From Parus major (lineage: Eukaryota > Chordata > Aves > Passeriformes > Paridae): 64,000 nt of DNA. Below the pieces are notes generated by a model. That model was not told where the DNA came from and ran no database searches. It saw only the letters and a program-made list of their open reading frames with translations. The stretch lies in contig NC_031773.1 in assembly GCF_001522545.3 (NCBI RefSeq), forward strand, positions 22,297,438-22,361,437. Reading direction: 5' to 3'. Every line of letters begins with the position of its first letter. Position 1 is the first letter of the stretch. The translations under genes were made by a program, and so were the position numbers. This document shows, piece by piece, positions 1 to 12,613 of the stretch.

Positions 1-74
1 TTGAGCAGGGAGGGTGGATCTGATGACCCTGTGGGGGGGTCCCTTCCAACCTTACCCATCCTGTGATTCTGTGA
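1..74 (+). mobile_element. CR1 LINE, 3' terminal fragment
   Basis: The window opens inside the 3' end of a chicken-repeat-1 (CR1) non-LTR retrotransposon in sense orientation. Visible are the tract ggtcccttccaacc and the terminal repeats ctgtgattctgtga that end avian CR1 copies. CR1 copies are normally 5'-truncated and have no poly(A) tail. How much of the element lies upstream of the window cannot be seen. It is non-coding here. Confidence 0.9.
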
Positions 75-3000
75 AGGCATAAGCTGTATCAGTGCAAGCA
101 GTAAAACAAAGTGACAGAGAAAAAAACCCTTGATAGTCCATCCTTCATTTCACTGACTACCTGAGAAAAACAGAAGCTGCTCCACATCTCCCTTTTACAT
201 TGCATTTTTCATGTAGATGTTTTCAGTACTTGATTTTACATGGCAAAGGAAAAAGCATTTGTGTATGTCAGACTAAATATTGCAAATAAAAGTAATTCAG
301 ACATCCTGAAAGAAAATACTAATTTTAATTACTAGAAATATTTTAAGGTTTCCATTTGAAATGCTTTTACTTTATCAGTTGATGATTTAATATTACCTGT
401 TAGTGAGGTAGAAGAAACAACACAAACCTGACACACAACAATATCACATCAATTGAAACACTTGAATTGAAGCATTCAGTTGAATTCACAAAAACTGAAT
501 TTTAGGTTTTTCTCCTGTGTTTTTTCATTTTGTTAATATTGAAAGACTTTTTTACAACTGTGGTAATATTTTTGTTTCCATTTTTAATTTCTGTCAAATT
601 ATATTTTCTGGCAGGATAATTTTCTATTAAATTCTTTTGGTGATTTGTGACATACCTATTAAGTAAATGATGGAATAGACATACACATGAATAATGTCTG
701 AACAAAACAACGACTGCAGTGAAGAGAATAAGTTTATCCTGTATTGTGGGAAATACCTTACTATCTCATGGTGCCAGCAGGAAAAAATTCTTCTTTTGTG
801 AGTCTTCATAACAAATATTAAATTTGTTATGTTTCCTGGTTAGCCCAACCAGTTTTTGCTGTGCAATTTATTACTAGGATATAAAACTAAATAATAACAA
901 AATGGTTTAAAATACATGTATTATGTTTCTTGCTGTTATAATTTTTGCAGCTTTTACTGCTACAGAAATTTCACATGGAAGTTTCACAAATCTGCTTCTC
1001 TATTTGGTTTACATCGCAGCAGAAATTAGCCCTGAAGTGCTACAGATTTCTACAACCCTAATGATAGTCTGAATGCAAATGTAATAGATGTCTTTCTTCT
1101 CCCAGCTGTTACCTTTAGCCACCTGGCATTATGTCAGTAATGAGAATCAGATCTGAAATAAAAATTCCATCACTTTCACAGAAGGATAGGAAAAGCATGA
1201 TGAGAGTCTCAAGGCTATGATACCAGAAAATGTGGATTGTTTTTGGTTTGGTTTTTTTTTTCCTTTACTCAGTCAATTATGCTTCTATTTCAACCTTTTC
1301 TACCTAAAGAGAATTGGCAGGGTGATTAATACAATTTCTACAGCCAGCCTGGTACTTATATTTTCTAACAGAGGAAGTGCCAACCTAAAGCAATTCCCCG
1401 GTCTGCTAAATCCAGTATCAGACCTCTGGAAGTGGAAAACACTAGCTACTTCAGAACAAGAAAAAAAATAGTTCAGCTGTGGAATGTTTTAGGGACTTGA
1501 AACTGAGGCTGCACTCAAAGAACTATGTACATTTTAGTAAAAATTACTCCATCAGCCCACTACTTTCTCAGATCAAGATGCGGTGACATAGAAATATTTT
1601 CCTGCTTCCATTGCACCCCATGTCCTCTAGAGATCAACAAGAACAAAGGGTTGACAAGAATTATGTCATATATTACATTAAGAAATTGTATATATTTGGA
1701 GATTTGGCAATTTAAAAATCAAGTGTCTGGGATTTATCTTCTCTATCAGTTTGGAGGTTTTTCTTTTCTTTCCTTTTCTTTTTTTTTTAAATTTCATTGA
1801 TTGTAATCAATGCACAAGAATCAAAGATGCTGAGCACAACCCAGCAGTACCCTTCAGCATGTATCTCAACATACTTCTAGTGACAGGGTCTTCACATTAA
1901 ATATTTGAGGTATTCGAAACATAGAAGTAACTTACACAAGCACACGTAGCTTTTAGAGAGCAACATGTACTCCTTCTTCAGTACTTCTCAGGTGCTTGGT
2001 AAGAGATCTGCTTCTGTGACAGCCTTTGGATTGTACCATAAACTCCTTCTTCTAGTAGTTCTGTGAAACCTATGGTACTTCTTTGGGTAGTGCTATTGTG
2101 GTGGAGATATTATTCTTTGGTTTGGATTATTCTTTTTTCTGATTTTTACAGGTTGTGCTGACCTATATTCAGGACCTGGACTGTTTGAACACATGAATGT
2201 TGCGTAAAGGCAGGAATGAATCACAGTGTAGATGATGAGTGGGTGAAGGATGGAGGTCTTGATAATACTGAAAAGGCTTTGAAAAATACTTGAAAGTACT
2301 GAAAAAATGCTGGCAGGACTTATGAGACAAGCTATTCTAAGACTTTGTCAGTGTATGGTATAATATGGGTGAAAAGGCAGTTCCCTGCAGGTGCACTAAA
2401 TTTCTCCAGTGATGTGCTGATGCAACTCTATCAACTGGTTTTGTTGTGAAAATATTTTGGAGAAATTTGACAGAACAATGTACACAAAGCCACAGGATTA
2501 TTGCAGTGTGTATATGACATACAAAATACACATGCTTTCTGTCAAGACAATCTGAGATTGCTATAAAATTACTGCAGAAAACATTATTTAATAACATATA
2601 ATTATTGACCGTAAGCCCACAACATCTAGCCAATAAGAAGATACCTGCTACTGAATATATTGTATTTCTTTTTGACTACCCCAAAATTGATTAATGACAA
2701 GAACAGTGCCAAAAACATTTGTACTCCTAAATTTCTGCAAGCTTAATAGAATTTTGGGAATACTAAAATCCTTAAAGTGCTGTTCAGAATCACAGAGAAT
2801 CTGTAATAGATCCAAATCCCTGTTCCTTGAATATCTTTCTACCTAAGTTAAACCCCATGCTCTCTATTTTTTTTTCTAGAGATGTTATTCAGATGTCTCT
2901 CTTCTGCCTTATGAATTTTCCTCAGACATTTGCTTTTGAAATATCTGTTTCTATGACAAAGCTGCTTGAAGTTAATCAAAACATTTATAAATGTTATTGT

Positions 3001-5192
3001 GAAATCAGGCAGGCAAACCAGGAGGGTGTACACACTCAGATCACATACCCAGGCATATAAATTCAAAGTGTTATTGATTACTACTGAGAGCTAGTAGTTA
3101 TTTTCTACATATAAAATTCCGCACTTGGGCAGGCAATGTTATCTTCTTGCTGCATGGAGCTCTGTCTACCACTTTCTGGAGTCATGTTCAGCCACCTGCT
3201 TCCCAATGCAGTTTTGGAACATGACTTGCTTGTTGTGTCCTGGGAGGATACTCCTTTAATAAATAAATAACTAACTAACATTTAAATAAATCCATTCAGT
3301 TATTTTTAAAAATTTACTGTTCATGAATATTCTCAGGTTCACATGCTGTCATGCCTGTCTTGGTGGGAGGTCTCTGAGTTCTGGAGGTTCTGCCTTCAAA
3401 ACTCTTACCTCTCCTTCCATTAAAGGAAGGTTGTCTTTTTGTGTGTGATATAATGGGTCTGTCCTAAGTCTTGCTCCACAGAAATAGATAAGCCCGCTTC
3501 ACTAGTTTAATCATTTGTAGCGTAGAAGATTTCATTCTAAATGAAAATTTTAAAACCTCTCAGATAAGATTTCATGGGTAAACTTCCTTTGAATTAATGC
3601 TGCATGATGGGGCCTTCCAATTACAGGTGTTTGTGAAGTAGCTTGTTCATCTTATTTAACCAGATTTTGAGATCATCATCATCTTCTGTTTTGTGATATA
3701 GACTGCGTTCCTACATAGAAATATCTGAAGTCTTGAGATAGTGTCTCCCTCCTCTTCCCCCTGTAACATTTTACTAGCATCTCTCCAGACAGCCACAGGC
3801 ATCTATGGCTGTTCTGATAAATTTAGTTCCCTCCTTAGATCTCCATCAATGCAGAACACTTAATTTCCTTTAAATGACCTAGAGGATGGAAAAGTAAATA
3901 ACATATTTTTATTCTTATGCTTAGAGATGTATATGAAGATTATCTGGACTCTTTCCAGACAGGTATTTGTCCTGTTCTATGAAATTTGTAAGGCACAAAG
4001 CAATATAACCTGTTCTATGCCTGAATGTTTCCTGCAATAGGATAATTTCAAGTATTTTACTATTCTCAGGAGTATCTGCTGTCTCAAGACCTCCACCCTG
4101 ACTCATTTCTCTTCTGGTTTGGTGTGAAATTCTAAGTAGTGAAGTCTTAAGTGGAACCTACTTTATCTTTTTCTGATCCATTAAGCAGTGTGAACAGTAT
4201 TTTTCTGTTCTAATGCAGCACCGGAATTTAGAAGTCTTGATATAAGGTAGGTATGTGGGCTCCTGTCCCTTGTGGCCAGTTTCCTTTAGTCAGCAGTTCA
4301 GTCAAATTAATTAATCTCTCCATGTGTCTACTTTTCTCCATTGATAACAGTAATTAGCTCAGGGGTGCATGTTTAACTTGTCCATCTGCAGCTGGATCAG
4401 ATCAATCTCTGTGTACACACTCTGTGGCTACACACAATGGAACTGCTGCCATTGTAAAGACGTTCACACTGGTTTTAACAGTTCAGCAAAGCAGCTCTGA
4501 CAAGGCATTCAACACCAGCTGTAAAATCTTTCTGGATTAGGTCAGCTGCTGCACTGTTCTGGCATGCTATGTGGCTGCAAATGTCTACTTTAAATGTAGT
4601 CCTGTTGAAACTGCAGCCATTGCAGAAATTATTTAATATTAGATTTTAACACTCCTATAGATTTACAGGTCTTCACATGTCTTTTAAATGCATTCTGCTG
4701 AGTCTGAGAGAATAAAGAGTTATATAATTTTCATGCTGATAAAAAATATCTCTCTTAAGGAGTTCAGAGAACACCTTAGAACAGGAATTCTCTAATTAGC
4801 ATGCCATCACTGCAGGGGAAGTGATTAAAACAGAGACTCTGTCATTTTAGTCCTGGATCATCTTGAAGAGAGTTTAAGATGGAGATTACTATAAACCTAC
4901 ACAGATCTTCCAGTCTGAAATGGGTGGCTACCACTACTGAGTCTCTGAGAAAAATATATCCCATCCTTTATGCAGTACTGGAGATTTTGGAGAGATGTGA
5001 ACAATGGGAACCCTATAGAATTTTCCTGCATAATTTTTCCCAGTTAAACTCAGTGAAGTACTCCAACTTTAATTTTTCACATTAAATAATCCTGAAATGC
5101 AATTCAAGTACAAATATATAGGAATATAGAGTCATATATGTAAAGACCTACTGTACTCAGTCTAGCCAATACTTTCCATGTAATAATAACAA
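75..5192. other. A+T-rich DNA without recognised genes or repeats
   Basis: Unique-looking, CpG-poor, A+T-rich sequence. Open frames on both strands stay below 100 codons and lack protein-like composition. I recognise no CR1, LTR, RNA gene or splice-bounded exon. Ancient repeats below visual recognition may be present. Confidence 0.6.

Positions 5193-5259
<67 letters not shown>
5193..5259. repeat. (TAG)n microsatellite, about 22 units
   Basis: An uninterrupted trinucleotide tract of 67 bases. It is preceded by a short degenerate taataataac stretch and followed by T-rich tttttggttttgttttttg. A pure run of this length is expected to vary in length between individuals. No reading frame uses it. 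Confidence 0.97.
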
Positions 5260-8200
5260 TTTTGGTTTTGTTTTTTGTTTTATTTTTTGTACTTTCTCAG
5301 TTTCACTTATCTGATGACCTCAAGAAGCTTTGAAAAAATCACATTAAGGAGCACTCTAGACTTCTCTATATTCCATTATAACATTTTAAAAAGATAATTA
5401 TGCTGAAGGAAATATAATAAATTTATTTGTTAGGAGAGGAAAGGTAATTTGTAATAAAACCAATTAATATGTGTGAGTTTAGATATGGCAATTGCACCTG
5501 GAGGTGAGTAAACTATAAACACTGCAATAACTATCCAGCCTCAGCCCTGATAATAAGCCTTGGTTTTCACATCCCAGCAAAGGGCTCTTTTGAATCTTCC
5601 ACAGTAATTCTTTCCTATCTAATCCAGATTTAATTTGTGACATACAGACATCAAGAAATGCAGTAGTCAATATACCATTTTAGACTAATTGTCCATTACA
5701 ACACTATTAAGGAAATTGCATATGTTGTTTTTAATATAAAACATACATATAGAAAAATATTGTTTTGTGTTTCAAATTATTAATGATTTCTCATATTTTA
5801 ATGTATTAATTAAACATAATATGCTATAAATTTTGAAACATCTTAAATAGGCCCATCTATATTACAGATCTATATTACAATTACTGGAACAATTGTCATT
5901 AGCAACAAATCTCACTTAATACCATAACAACCTAAATATAAGCATTAAGAAACTAAATTCAATTAAAATCCCAGTAAAATGTTTTGAATCTTTGGCACAT
6001 CTTCTAGCATGGTAATTACTAGGGTTTTTTTCTGCACACTCAGAAATATGAAATAAACTACACATACTGAAGAAAATGTGTAGATACAACTTTCCGCTCA
6101 TAATGTGAATATATGTGTCTGGAAATGATGAAACCTCATTTGCCATGTTTAGGCAGAGAGGGATATTTTGCAGAAATATCTGCAGCTAATAAAAATAATG
6201 TGTAAAGGCTGAAAGGAATTCCAATGCTTCATTCTATGCTGAAATATATAAGAAACTGAAGAACTTTATAAGACAGCCAAATTTTGGCCAAACTCAGTAT
6301 CCAGCCTTTCTCTTACTATCTCAGTGATCCATACTTGCCAAAAAGGTGGGGAAATGTAAACAGGCTTTTTTCAGCAGTAAGAGAGACCACCTCTTGCCTA
6401 TATTCTGCTCAGTAGGGTTTTGCTGAGATTGTTTACAAACCCCACTGGGCTCCTGGTCTAGATGAAGTATCCAGCATAGAAATCTTGCCTTCCTTCTCCA
6501 GGCCAGTTTCCAAGAGTGCAATCCTGAAGACTGCAGAGGGCAATGTAATAAAATTGCCTATAGTGACTTTAAATCCTCTCTGTCTAGGGGAATGGTCAGT
6601 CTGACTATTTTGCTGCCATCATAAAAAAGGCACAGTGAGGATGGAGTGGAATGCCTTGCTCTTTGCACTGCCTTGTTTCCTGCAAATCTAGCATATCATT
6701 TACTGCTTTCATTAACCTTCTCTGAAATTCTAGTATTAAATCTTTTGAAGTGGTCCCATGAATGTGGGACTCGGTGCCTACCCAGCTTGTAATATTGCTT
6801 TGTATAACAGGATTATGGTATTTATATGCCATTCTTCAATGCCTATAATTTGTCCAAGCAACCTGTTTGCAACAATACACCAAGAAGTGGTCTTCATTGA
6901 ACAATCACTCACATTCTTCTTAAGAGGGGTCAGAGCTCCATGTTAAGTTCTTTGCATTGCTGATTAAGTAGAAAGAGAATCCTTGACTCCTGACAAGGAA
7001 ATGAAGGACTTTATCCTCTCAGGAACACTCAAATACTTATTGAACCAGGACCAAAGCCTTTTAGAATGCACAAGAAATTCAGATAATTTTTCTTGCAAGT
7101 GTGTGTTAGCTAACATTTACCCAAATTGAATTCTGTCTGCCCTTATGCACCACCTACATAAAATATTTCTTAAAAAAAATTACTTTAAAGTCCTTTCTCT
7201 TCTATATGCTTTCAGACAGATTACAAAATTAAATGAGAAAGTGAAGATGATGAGAGAGGTTTAAAATTAAACAAAAGAAAATGTGACCAAGTACCGTGTT
7301 TTGTACAGGTTTGACAGATGTAGAGGCCCTCATCAGAAAAAAAAGACAGGGCTAATTGAGCTAACTAGCAGACCCTGGATTTTGCTCATATGAGCAAAAG
7401 CGTGGCTACCCCCATTCAGATCAGCCTTGTCTATGGCACTAGCAGTAGTTGCTATCCTGAACCATGTGCAGAAAACTATCCAATGATAGAAAATGGCTCA
7501 TGCTTTAAATCAAAAAGATTTCTGTTGCTTCCAAAGTGGTTTGGGTTGTGGTTTTTTTTTGTTGTTGTTGTCTTTTGGTACAGATATTTCAGTTTAATAT
7601 CTCTCTTAAAAAAAAAGGTCAGTTTTTCAAATCCTCCTGTGGTCATGGCATCTAAATTCACAAAAGCTATAAAATGCTGTAAATTAAAGATATCTAATAC
7701 CTGCTGACATGCTCAAAAGCCCCTGTTTGATGGATCCCACCTCTATGGATGCTGATAGAGTATTCAGGTTGGGTGCTCCTGTTGACCAGCAAACACCTTA
7801 AAAAAACGGGATCCCCTGTGCCAGAGCACCCCATGGGTTCTTGCATATTGATTCACTGGGATGTCTCACAGGCAACCTGTGTATTTTCTGTGTCTGTGTA
7901 AGGTAGCTTAACCATCTGTATAAAAAGCTTTTTTCCAGATCAGGCTTTCAGAGGATTGTAAACTAAATCAGTAGGGATTTATTACAATATCTCGGTGTTT
8001 CTTTAGCAAATCCTGATGGAATCAATGTTGGTGCAAGCACCTGACTGCTTTATTAACTGTTACCCTTACTCCTCCTGATATTTAGAATGATGACTATTGC
8101 TGGCTAATTATATCTTGTAGAAAATAGTTTTCTAATCTCCCATCATTTAGTCTTACACAGTATCCTTTGTGTTTGTGTAATAAGAGGTCAAGAGGAGATC

Positions 8201-9532
8201 ATGAAGTGTCTTTTCTGTTCCATTAACTGTTTCCTACATTGTCACACACAGTATGACAATATACGTGAAAATGTCTTCAAAGTTATTCCTAAATATTTCT
8301 GTATGTTCAGCTTCATTGCAGTTGCCCACCTGGCATCTCACCATCAATTCAAATTGTATTGCCAAGGGCTGTTGAGCTGATGCATAAGTGAGTTTGTCAC
8401 ACATTTCTTTGTTTGCTATGATTCTGTCCCCTTTCTTTGGTTACCAGCAAATTTTTGCAAATAAAAACTCTTAACTTTTTTTTAAAGAATATGACTCCTA
8501 GATACTCATGTTATTTTGTTTGGCTATACTTTTTTTCTTTTCTGTCAAAAATCTTCCTTTAAGTTTTCTCTACCTTTATGTCAGATTTGTGGTGCAGAAA
8601 ATTGAACAAAGGTGAAAGGTAGAGAATACTGATTTTCAACAACTTCAGCTAGAGACATGTTTTACAAAGTTCTCATTTAAATTATGAATTAAAATTAATA
8701 AATTATCAGAAAATGTGATATGACATGAAAACCTGTGCAGAATAGTGCCCTGAGACTTTCAAACTGCTTTTGATTTCCATCAATTAAAACTATGTAATAG
8801 CGAGTAGAGAGAGGCTGGATTTTCATAGTTTCTTAGACCTCCAGAGGCCATGCAGATGATCTCTTCCAGAAGTATTTGCTGCTCATGTCTCTGCTTATAT
8901 ACTGCTCTTCCCTCACCAGTAGCCCACATATACAGATGAAGTGAGAATGCACAGAATTTGCAATGAATGAAGTGTTCCTGTTCTTCACCAGTCCTACTGC
9001 TGCTTCATGAGTGAAGCACATTAAAATTATCCAGGAACAAATTCATCTTCCACAGGGTGAGAGATAAACCAGGTTCTATGATATCCATCCTTGCTGCACA
9101 CAGGAAAGAACAGAATCAGGGCAATAAAATGGCCTACAGCTTTCACTGCTGTAAATTTTCTACCTCTATTGAAATCAATGGAGCTGGGAAAATTTATATT
9201 ATGTCAGGGATTGGTACCAGCAGTTTCTGGGCATGATTCTTCTTTGCTTGTAACTAGTGTTCCTAGTTACAGCTATGCAAAGTAAATGCAAACCTTTCAT
9301 TCTGCACTGGTTATGCTTTATGCCTACTATTTTCAATTACTGCTTATCCTTTCATCTGCAGCTACCAGACTGTGAAAAAGTTTTAGTTGTGTGTATATAT
9401 CATGTGGTTGCTAGGCCTTTTAAGGCAGGGTAGTTGAAAGCCTTTAATATTACAAGTGTAAGTGACTGTAAACAACTTTGTGGCTTATATGAACAAAAAA
9501 TCTTAAATCTTCCAAGAATAAATAAGCTATAT
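5260..9532. other. A+T-rich DNA without recognised genes
   Basis: Unassigned DNA between the TAG tract and the next CR1. Open frames (for example one of 105 codons at 7390-7707, with a gttgttgttgt stretch) have low-complexity, Phe/Ser/Lys-rich translations and no splice context. I see no known repeat. Confidence 0.55.
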
Positions 9533-9675
9533 TCATAGACTCACAGAATCACAGAATCAGAAAATGGAGAAGATTGGAATGGGCCACAGTGGGTCATCTG
9601 GTCCAGCCTCCTGACTCAAGAGTCATCCTGGAGCACATTGCACAGGACTGTGTCCTGACACTTCTTGAATATTTT
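9533..9675 (-). mobile_element. CR1 LINE, short 3' fragment
   Basis: The segment starts with tcatagactcacagaatcac, the reverse complement of the CR1 3' end. It continues through a degenerate form of the CR1 3' untranslated region (tggtccagcctcctgactca, then a stretch ending cttcttgaatattt). Only about 140 bases remain, so it is strongly 5'-truncated. It is non-coding. Confidence 0.9.
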
Positions 9676-10937
9676 TATATTAGATTCCACATTTATGCAG
9701 AGTAAATAGATTAGACAAAAATCTAGAATAATACAGGTTGTGTAATAAAGAGTTGAATAGTTGCTCTAAAATAGTTTTATTGGTAAATTAATAGAACAAT
9801 GTTTGTTTGGATACTCTCTCACTGATACACAAAGGTTCTGATCTGGGATTGCACAATGGCACCAAACAAAATGGCAATTCAAAGGAAAATTTTTTTTTGT
9901 TTCAGGGCAATGCTCATTCATCTTGGGACAAGAAGGACTGGTACCATCTTTTGAACTAGAACATGAGGCTGTAAAAATCAGAATGACAGTTACAAGATAC
10001 AGAAAGTATAGTAAATATTGCACGGCAGTAACTTTCATGTAATGGAAGACAGAGAGCTACTTCACACTATTTGCATGTTTTCTTCAATCCCAGGTCTGAA
10101 ACATTCTGTAATTGATGAGGTGATATATTTAGTGCAGAATTTGATACTGAATTTTTATATATCCTTACATGTGCCAAGGCAGATGCTCTTATTATTTCCC
10201 ATAATTGCATTAACTTCCTTTAGCTATGACTCTGTCCTCTCCATTGTGTGTGACTTTTTTTTTGGGAGTCCGTGTCTTTCGAAGACTGTGACACGTGGGT
10301 GAATATTAAACCGTTCTGTCCTACTACAGATTTAATATCAAAATATCAAAAAAGTACAGTCTCATAAAAAAACCCGAAGAGTTTAAGTAGAAATTAAATG
10401 CAAGTGAATTTTAAAAAACCACACACTCTTTAGAAGAAGAATTTGAGGACTGTTTTTTTGGTTGGATTTTATGTTTGTTTTTATTGTTATTTTCCTTTGA
10501 TATTTCTTCCTTGATAATTTAAATGAAAAGATCACATATATGGTTAACACTGTGGAGAAATGAGAATTATAAGATTAACCCAGGCTTGTACAAAACAAAG
10601 TACTATTAATCTTTGCTTATTTTGAAACTGCATAATACAGATAAAGGGAATTTTATTAAAATTTTCTGTAGGAATCAGGAACTGTATCCTGATATTAGTT
10701 ATTTCAGGGTTTTTTCCCAGCTAATGTGATTACTAATAGGACAAAGAGATTAAAGGGAATATAAAGACAAATAACATTAAAACACATGCCAAGAAATATT
10801 GGTTTTTTTCATAAGGAGAACTAGTAAAGTGTAGCACAAGCCTCCCAGGCAAGATTATTGAGGCAAAAACTCTATGGTAATTAAAGAAATTATTATATAC
10901 CACCATGGAAATGATATACTAAAGAATAATATTATTA
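9676..10937. other. A+T-rich DNA without recognised genes
   Basis: No exon, RNA gene or recognisable repeat. The open frames at 9766-10038 (minus) and 10018-10302 (plus) are about 90 codons and have no supporting features. Confidence 0.55.
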
Positions 10938-11677
10938 TGGAATCATTAAGGTTGGGAAAATACCTCCAGGATCCTTGAGGCCAACCTTTGAGCAATCAGC
11001 ACCATGTCAACTAAACTACAGCAGTGCCATGTTCAGTTGTTTCATGAACACTTCCAGGGATGTTGGGCAGCCTTTTCTGATACTTGACCACCCTTTCAGC
11101 GTAGAAATTCTTCCTGATGTCCAACCTGAACCTCCCCTGGTGCAGCTTGAGGCCATTTCCTCTTGTCCTTTTGCTGGTTGCTGAAAGGAGGGGAGAGGGA
11201 GAGGGAGAAGTCCAAAACTGGACACAGGATTCAAGGCTTCACCAGGGCCAGTGCAGAAGGACAATCACTTCTCTAGGCCTGCTGGCTGCACTATTTCTGA
11301 CACAGATCAGGATGCCATTGGCCTTCTTGGCCACCTGGGCACACTGACGGCTCATGTTCAGACAGCCATCGACCAGCATCCCTAGGTTCTTTTGCACTGG
11401 GCAGATTTCCAGACTCTCTGCCCCTGGCCTGTATCTTTGCATGGGGTTTTTGTGAACCAAGGGCAGGATCTGACACTTCATCTCATTGAAATTCATACCA
11501 CTGGACCCAGCCCATCCATCCAGACTGTCCAGATACCTCTGCAGAGACTTCCTACCCTCCAGCAGATCAACACTCCCACCCAATTTAGTGTTATCTGCAA
11601 ACTGACTGAGGATCCACTCAATCTCCTTGTCCAGATGATCTATAAAGATATTAAACAGGACTGGCTCAAATACTGAG
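10938..11677 (-). mobile_element. CR1 LINE with internal deletion
   Basis: On the minus strand this runs from the C-terminal part of CR1 ORF2 (reverse transcriptase) to the 3' untranslated region. It carries typical CR1 segments such as gaggccatttcctcttgtcc, cttcttggccacctgggcac and ctccagcagatcaacactcc. Compared with CR1 copies as I know them, about 170 bases are missing around 11180-11215, where a purine-rich stretch (ggggagagggagagggagaag) sits at the join. The very 3' repeat tail is weak (ggaatcattaaggttggg). The 5' side stops at 11677, just before a probable LTR. Confidence 0.92.
11239..11583 (-). pseudogene. CR1 ORF2 reverse transcriptase, C-terminal fragment
   Basis: An open stretch of about 114 codons inside the CR1 copy. 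It corresponds to the region after the catalytic reverse-transcriptase core. Recognisable are a [18 protein letters not shown] segment, a [14 protein letters not shown] segment and a VAKKANGIL segment. The YADD-type catalytic motif, the endonuclease domain and all N-terminal parts are absent, so it cannot be active. The downstream C-terminus is cut by the internal deletion. It survives open by chance or relative youth. Confidence 0.85.
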
Positions 11678-11694
11678 ACTTGGGGCTTTAAAAG

Positions 11695-12613
11695 TGTAAC
11701 AACTTAAAGATCACAGTTGTAGTGTCAAACACTTTTAAGGTCACAAAAGGACTTTGCCATGAAATGAGCACAGAATGGAGTGATAGGACAGAAATAACTC
11801 CAGGCCTGGCAGAGGAGAGGTCTGGGTAGCACATCCTGGGTAACACATCCAGACAAAATTTCCCTTTATGGCAAAATACATAAAAAAAGAGATGCTTGTG
11901 CACATATCACAGTCAAATAAAGATCACCCCAAGTTATGGGACAGATGGCATGTGTGACCACCAAAGCACATACACACCCCTCCCCCAGATATGCCTCTGT
12001 GGATACCCAGAAGTTGGACTGTAAGTTAAGTCACCATGATGGGAACTAGAGGTAAGATAAGGGTGGTATTGTTGTCCGGGTAGTATCTCAGACAAAGGAT
12101 GAAGTTATCAAAACTGGAGGAGAAGAATGTATCACTGATAATAGACATAAAGAATGCAGAATTTATGTGCCACAAGGAAACCCCACACTGCAACTGTGCT
12201 GAGATCGGCTTGGTAATTCTGTCAGGGGGACATCATGACCAACAACTCACAGCCAACCAACTCAAAAGAAGAGGAAGGTTGAGCATGCCAACTAACTAGC
12301 ATAACAAGTCAGCAAATCATTTAATCAATAGAATAAGAAAATTGTGTAGCCAATCAGTATTAAGTCCTTTGTTTGCTACAGTGTATAAATACTGAAAAGT
12401 TTAGAATTACGTTGAGACCCCTCCACCAATGAGTAGCCCAGAGTGAAGAAGGACCAACAAGATCCAGAGTAGTATCTTCTGCTTAATCTGTCTCTTTCTC
12501 TCCCTTTCCTCACTTTTCTGTTTCTTTCAATCTCTTTACCTCACATGTACTGTTAAATAACATCTGTATTATTGACATCAGCATATGATTTCATTTGCAC
12601 CTGAATTTAGGCA
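11695..12613 (+). mobile_element. Probable solo LTR of an endogenous retrovirus
   Basis: This has LTR architecture: a CCAAT box (12350-12354), a TATA box tataaata (12384-12391), then a CT-rich stretch and a poly(A)-signal-like aataac (12556-12561) about 170 bases downstream. The 3' part resembles LTR 3' ends I know from bird genomes. A start at tgtaacaac and an end near aatttaggca are my best guesses for the TG...CA termini. I could not find a clean target-site duplication. No gag or pol lies next to it, so a solo LTR is likely. Family assignment is uncertain, and the first 300 bases are the least certain part. Confidence 0.5.
12384..12391 (+). promoter_or_regulatory. TATA box of probable LTR
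   Basis: The sequence tataaata lies 30 bases downstream of a CCAAT box and upstream of a CT-rich leader, as expected for an LTR U3 promoter. Whether it still drives transcription cannot be told. Confidence 0.45.

Noticed and set aside
11016..11264. Open frames in both directions at 10975-11676
   Set aside because: All lie within a CR1 copy. Only the minus-strand frame at 11239-11583 corresponds to CR1 ORF2; the rest are shadows.
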